A stretch of 9,263 nucleotides of DNA from Caryophanales bacterium (GTDB lineage: Bacteria > Bacillota_I > Bacilli_A > RF39 > UBA660): positions 1 to 9,263 of the forward strand of contig JAEEZO010000029.1 in NCBI GenBank assembly GCA_016291895.1. The letters run 5' to 3'. Each line of letters opens with the position of its first letter. Position 1 is the first letter of the stretch. The translations under genes were made by a program, and so were the position numbers. Shown one piece after another: positions 6,254-9,263 of this stretch. The notes under the pieces were generated by a model. It was given only the letters and a program-made list of their open reading frames with translations, was not told where the DNA came from and did no database searches.

Positions 6254-7327
6254 ATGTTATTAGCGGATTTAGAATCAATTTTTACAATATGTATGCTCAT
6301 ATCAGCAGCAACCATTTTACTTCTATGGTATCTTAAAGGATATGATGGAGATTTTAATACTAAAGGTAAATTATATAAGTTACCAAAAGAGTTATCAACA
6401 CTCGATGCAGGATTTTTATTAAAAGGAGAAGCTAAAGAAAAAGATGTTAATTCTTTATTACTCTATCTTGCAAGTAATGGTTATTTAAGAATTGAAGAAA
6501 TTAAAAACTCCTTTCAATTAGTTAAATTAAAAACATATAAAAAGAAAGATGAAATTAAAATATTCTTTGATGAATTATTTAAAAATCGAGATACTGTTAT
6601 TGAAGATGAATTAGTTGATAGTTTTTATAAGGTAACAGATGAAATAAGACATTTCAAAAATGATATTACCCATGTTAATAATTTATATTTTTATAATAAT
6701 GCATTTTATGTTATGATTGCAGACTTAATTGTAATTGTTAATCTCTTCCTTACAGTAACAATAGTTTTCTTAGAAACATTAGGTAACAACGTTAATTACG
6801 GATTAATATGTTTATTTATGATTTTTTATATCGCATCATATTTACCATTAAAAGCTATGAAAAGTAATATAACAAAATATATTTATAGACTTCTAACACT
6901 ATTCTGTTTATTCTTTATTTTAATTGTTGGCTTTAACTTAACAAATAACGCTTATACAATAAACTTATTAATTAATATTATAATGTTAATGTTTATGAAT
7001 ACACTTATTCTAATTATGCCAAAAAGAAATAAAGAAGGACATAAATATTTTGGACAAATAAAAAGATTTAAAAATACCATAAATGATTTAAATGAAAGCA
7101 AATTAAAAGAATTATTAAAAGAAGATAAAAATTATGTATTTGATATCTTCCCTTATGCATATACATTAGGAGTTGCTAATAGATTATTAGATGTATATAC
7201 AGCTGTTGATAAAAGAGGCCCAAAATATGTTAAAATGTTAAACGATAGAGATGCCCGTAAAAACTTTAATTTTTTAAGAAAAGTTACTAATAACTTAGAT
7301 CGAAGAAAAGGCGATGAATATTATTAA
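6254..7327 (+). CDS. DUF2207-type membrane protein, short form without the N-terminal secreted domain
   Basis: The 357-residue protein matches the C-terminal half of DUF2207 (YciQ-like) proteins. It has a membrane helix (about 7-27) ending in WYLKGYDGD, then the linker LPKELSTLDAGFLLKG, a winged-helix-like cytoplasmic segment (about 62-125, with LLLYLASNGYLRIEE), and four membrane segments at about 150-174, 182-203, 209-229 and 233-255. The typical KYFGQIKRFKN and FDIFPYAYTLGVANR elements (264-274, 297-310) follow. Full-length relatives carry an exported domain of about 200 residues and a signal peptide before the first helix; here the start codon lies almost at that helix. The promoter, the Shine-Dalgarno AGGAAGG and the ATG are all intact, so this looks like a genuine short form rather than a broken gene. 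Function is unknown. It stands alone on the plus strand, divergent from lemA. Confidence 0.78.
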   Translation: MLLADLESIFTICMLISAATILLLWYLKGYDGDFNTKGKLYKLPKELSTLDAGFLLKGEAKEKDVNSLLLYLASNGYLRIEEIKNSFQLVKLKTYKKKDEIKIFFDELFKNRDTVIEDELVDSFYKVTDEIRHFKNDITHVNNLYFYNNAFYVMIADLIVIVNLFLTVTIVFLETLGNNVNYGLICLFMIFYIASYLPLKAMKSNITKYIYRLLTLFCLFFILIVGFNLTNNAYTINLLINIIMLMFMNTLILIMPKRNKEGHKYFGQIKRFKNTINDLNESKLKELLKEDKNYVFDIFPYAYTLGVANRLLDVYTAVDKRGPKYVKMLNDRDARKNFNFLRKVTNNLDRRKGDEYY

Positions 7328-7356
7328 AAAAAGAGTTATCATTGATAACTCTTTTT
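7328..7356. terminator. Bidirectional terminator between convergent genes
   Basis: A perfect 13-bp inverted repeat (7328-7340 with 7344-7356, core GAGTTATC/GATAACTC) with a 3-base loop carries A runs on one side and T runs on the other, so it can end transcription from both directions. It begins right after the stop codon of the plus-strand gene (7325-7327) and overlaps the stop of the minus-strand surface protein gene (7355-7357) by two bases. Confidence 0.88.
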
Positions 7357-9263
7357 AATTATTTAATTTCTTTTTATAGTGATATTTTTGAATAACAAAG
7401 ACTATTATTACACTTATTAATATAAATAATCCAATATATTTTAAATAACTTGTAATTCCTGTTATTGGTGTTTTAACATCTGTTTCTTCATCATCTGTTT
7501 CTTCATCACCTGTTAGAGTCTCTTTATCTTTGTCATCATTACCATTAACAGCATCAATTACTTCTTCATCTATTGTACTTGGAGTTGGTTCAACTATTGG
7601 AACTACTTTCTTTTCATTAATGAATTCTATTTCGGTATTCTGTTTTAATATACCTTCATTTACTCCTTTTATTGTTAAATTATAATCTTCTTCTAATTCA
7701 ACTACTTCATATTTTGAATCAATAGGTATATCTTTTAGAATAATATATTCATTTGCACCTAATTCTATATTAGCAACTCCATCTTCGAATACTAATGTTC
7801 CCGTTTTATCTCCAATATAATTTATACTATCATTAAAGTTTTCAATAGTGATCCTAAAGTTAAACTTCTCATTAGAATCTTTCATTGTTTTCTTTATTTT
7901 GATATCAAAGCCTATTATTTTTTCATTAACAATTGTTATGGTATCAACAACATTATTATCTTGTTCTATTGTTCCATCTTTATTTACTTTAATATTGATA
8001 TCAAAACTCTTCTTATAACCTTTAGGCACTTCTAATTCTTTAATTATATACTCACCTGGTAGTAATTTTGTTTCATATATTTCATTAGATGTTGTATAAG
8101 TTAATATTTCAGTATCATCTTTATAGATTCCTATCTTAGCTCCTGATAATTTATTGTTTTCCCCATCAACTTTAGTAATACTTACATCTATTGGAACAGC
8201 TTTATTAATAACTTTATTATCTTCATATGAAACATCATATCCATATGTTTCTAATTCAACAATTCTATAGTTAATTGAATTTCCATCAATATCTTTATCC
8301 ATTACACCATCGAAATCAATTTCACAAACGTTTTCGTTACAATTTCTAGTGTTAATTGTCTTTATTTCTCTTGGCATAATACCATTTATTTCATATAAAG
8401 CGAATTTTAATTCTTTTGGTCTAAATAATTCATATCCAGTGTCATCAAATTCTTTAATATATTGTTCGCTTCTCATATTTGCAGTATTAATAATTATATC
8501 TGAACCAACAAAAGATTCATCTTTCGGCTCCCATTTATAATGAATATAAGTTTGATAATAATAGCTCATTCTATCTGGAAGTCGATAATGTTCCACATAG
8601 GTATCAAATGGCTCATTATCCCTAACTTCCACATAATCATGCACTTGTGTATCTTTTTGAGTTCCTACAACATAGTTATATTCTTTTAAATTAACTGGAT
8701 AAATAGATTCAATTAATGGATAATTATAATAAAAGTACCTGTTAAGTTCATGCCCACCATACCAAGTAATTTGCTTACCATTGTTTCTATTATTATATTC
8801 TATATAAATATCATCACTATCAGCCTCAAAACAAAATTCTCCATTCGACAAATTATAATTACTAACGTATACTACATTATTTAAATTGTCTTTATTAGTA
8901 ATGTAATAATAATCATCTCCGTTTTTTATTCTAAAGGTAACAGCTACATTATTATTATTAAAATATTTTGTCATTTTTACACAATATCCCGTTTTATTTA
9001 TATTGTACTTAATATCATATTTATCATTTTCTTCTTCTTTTACAATATATTCTGCTACGGTACCGTTTTTATTAAATTTAGGAATATTATTAAAAGTTCC
9101 TTTCCACTCATGACTATTGTTTTGATTTTCATTGCTCTTTGTTAATTCAAGTGTACTAACAATTTTAGTTTCATCTTTTATATTATATAGATTAAACTTT
9201 ACTTTTTCGGGTCTATTACTTTCAAAACCGGGATCATTCCATTCTTTCTCAATTGGAATAGAC
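7355..9263 (-). CDS. Cell-wall-anchored surface protein with CnaB/SpaA domains, 5' end beyond window
   Basis: The frame is open from the stop codon to the right edge, so about 635 residues of a longer protein are visible. The first internal Met, at 8974, has no Shine-Dalgarno site and lies inside a domain. Numbering from that Met, the parts in order are: a CnaB domain beginning upstream of it (KEWND, then VKEEEND); a Tyr-rich module (about 30-170); a second CnaB-like domain (172-260; candidate Lys174, Glu240, Asn257); a SpaA-type domain (262-352; Lys268 in ITKVD, Glu313 in KELEVPKGY, Asn350 in TIVNEK); another prealbumin-like domain (354-455; FINEK end); and an acidic, Thr-rich linker (460-500). 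The C-terminus is a sorting signal: TPITG (502-506), a hydrophobic span, and KKK. The Lys/Glu/Asn sets suggest self-formed isopeptide bonds. It is probably an adhesin or pilin attached by a sortase; no sortase gene is in the window. Confidence 0.88.
   Translation of the reverse strand, partial: SIPIEKEWNDPGFESNRPEKVKFNLYNIKDETKIVSTLELTKSNENQNNSHEWKGTFNNIPKFNKNGTVAEYIVKEEENDKYDIKYNINKTGYCVKMTKYFNNNNVAVTFRIKNGDDYYYITNKDNLNNVVYVSNYNLSNGEFCFEADSDDIYIEYNNRNNGKQITWYGGHELNRYFYYNYPLIESIYPVNLKEYNYVVGTQKDTQVHDYVEVRDNEPFDTYVEHYRLPDRMSYYYQTYIHYKWEPKDESFVGSDIIINTANMRSEQYIKEFDDTGYELFRPKELKFALYEINGIMPREIKTINTRNCNENVCEIDFDGVMDKDIDGNSINYRIVELETYGYDVSYEDNKVINKAVPIDVSITKVDGENNKLSGAKIGIYKDDTEILTYTTSNEIYETKLLPGEYIIKELEVPKGYKKSFDINIKVNKDGTIEQDNNVVDTITIVNEKIIGFDIKIKKTMKDSNEKFNFRITIENFNDSINYIGDKTGTLVFEDGVANIELGANEYIILKDIPIDSKYEVVELEEDYNLTIKGVNEGILKQNTEIEFINEKKVVPIVEPTPSTIDEEVIDAVNGNDDKDKETLTGDEETDDEETDVKTPITGITSYLKYIGLFILISVIIVFVIQKYHYKKKLNN
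7478..7507 (-). repeat. Two tandem 15-bp repeats encoding Asp-Glu-Glu-Thr-Asp
   Basis: Two exact adjacent copies of a 15-base unit (plus-strand ATCTGTTTCTTCATC) encode DEETD twice in the wall-spanning linker just before the TPITG signal. Perfect copy identity suggests recent duplication and possible length variation between strains. Confidence 0.7.

Noticed and set aside
8349..8540. A 63-codon plus-strand open frame inside the surface protein gene
   Set aside because: It is antisense to a clear CnaB-type coding region and has no convincing ribosome binding site or family resemblance.

Overview
The window is very AT-rich, with short intergenic gaps, strong Shine-Dalgarno sequences (AGGAGG/AGGTG types), intrinsic hairpin/U-tract terminators and mostly sigma-A-like promoters. 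This suggests a low-GC Gram-positive (Bacillota) chromosome. An uncultured gut Bacilli lineage related to RF39/Erysipelotrichales is plausible, but that is inference from style and gene content only. Tryptophan is encoded by TGG, and TGA is used as a stop at 4455-4457, so the genetic code appears standard. No tRNA, rRNA, CRISPR array, insertion sequence or phage gene was seen.

Layout, reading from the right on the minus strand. (1) 9263-7355 is the 3' part of a large cell-wall-anchored surface protein with CnaB/SpaA-type isopeptide domains and a TPITG sorting signal; it runs off the right edge. It converges on (2) a plus-strand DUF2207-type membrane protein (6254-7327), and the two share a bidirectional terminator. 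(3) Divergent from that, a minus-strand unit encodes LemA, a DUF308/HdeD-like membrane protein and a membrane-anchored lysozyme-like (glucosaminidase-type) protein whose expected catalytic Glu is Asn (6138-4455). It ends in a hairpin overlapping the last stop codon. (4) A two-gene minus unit encodes a SipW-like (S26B) signal peptidase and an 87-residue tail-anchored Asn/Gln-rich protein (4371-3450), followed by a terminator. (5) A four-gene minus unit encodes a Listeria LipA-like tyrosine phosphatase, an unknown single-pass membrane protein, a small lipoprotein and an alkaline-phosphatase-superfamily phosphodiesterase (3386-151), followed by a strong terminator. (6) The first 20 codons of another minus-strand gene lie at the left edge.

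The theme is the cell envelope. Nearly every product is secreted, membrane-bound or wall-anchored, or (signal peptidase) processes such proteins. The transcription units are packed tightly: stop codons fall in or beside terminator stems, and the next candidate promoter begins within tens of bases. Nothing here is clearly a new defence or mobile system. The points most worth a second look are the Glu-to-Asn change in the lysozyme-like protein, the short DUF2207 protein divergent from lemA, the two unrecognised extracytoplasmic proteins in the phosphatase operon, and the Tyr-rich module in the surface protein.
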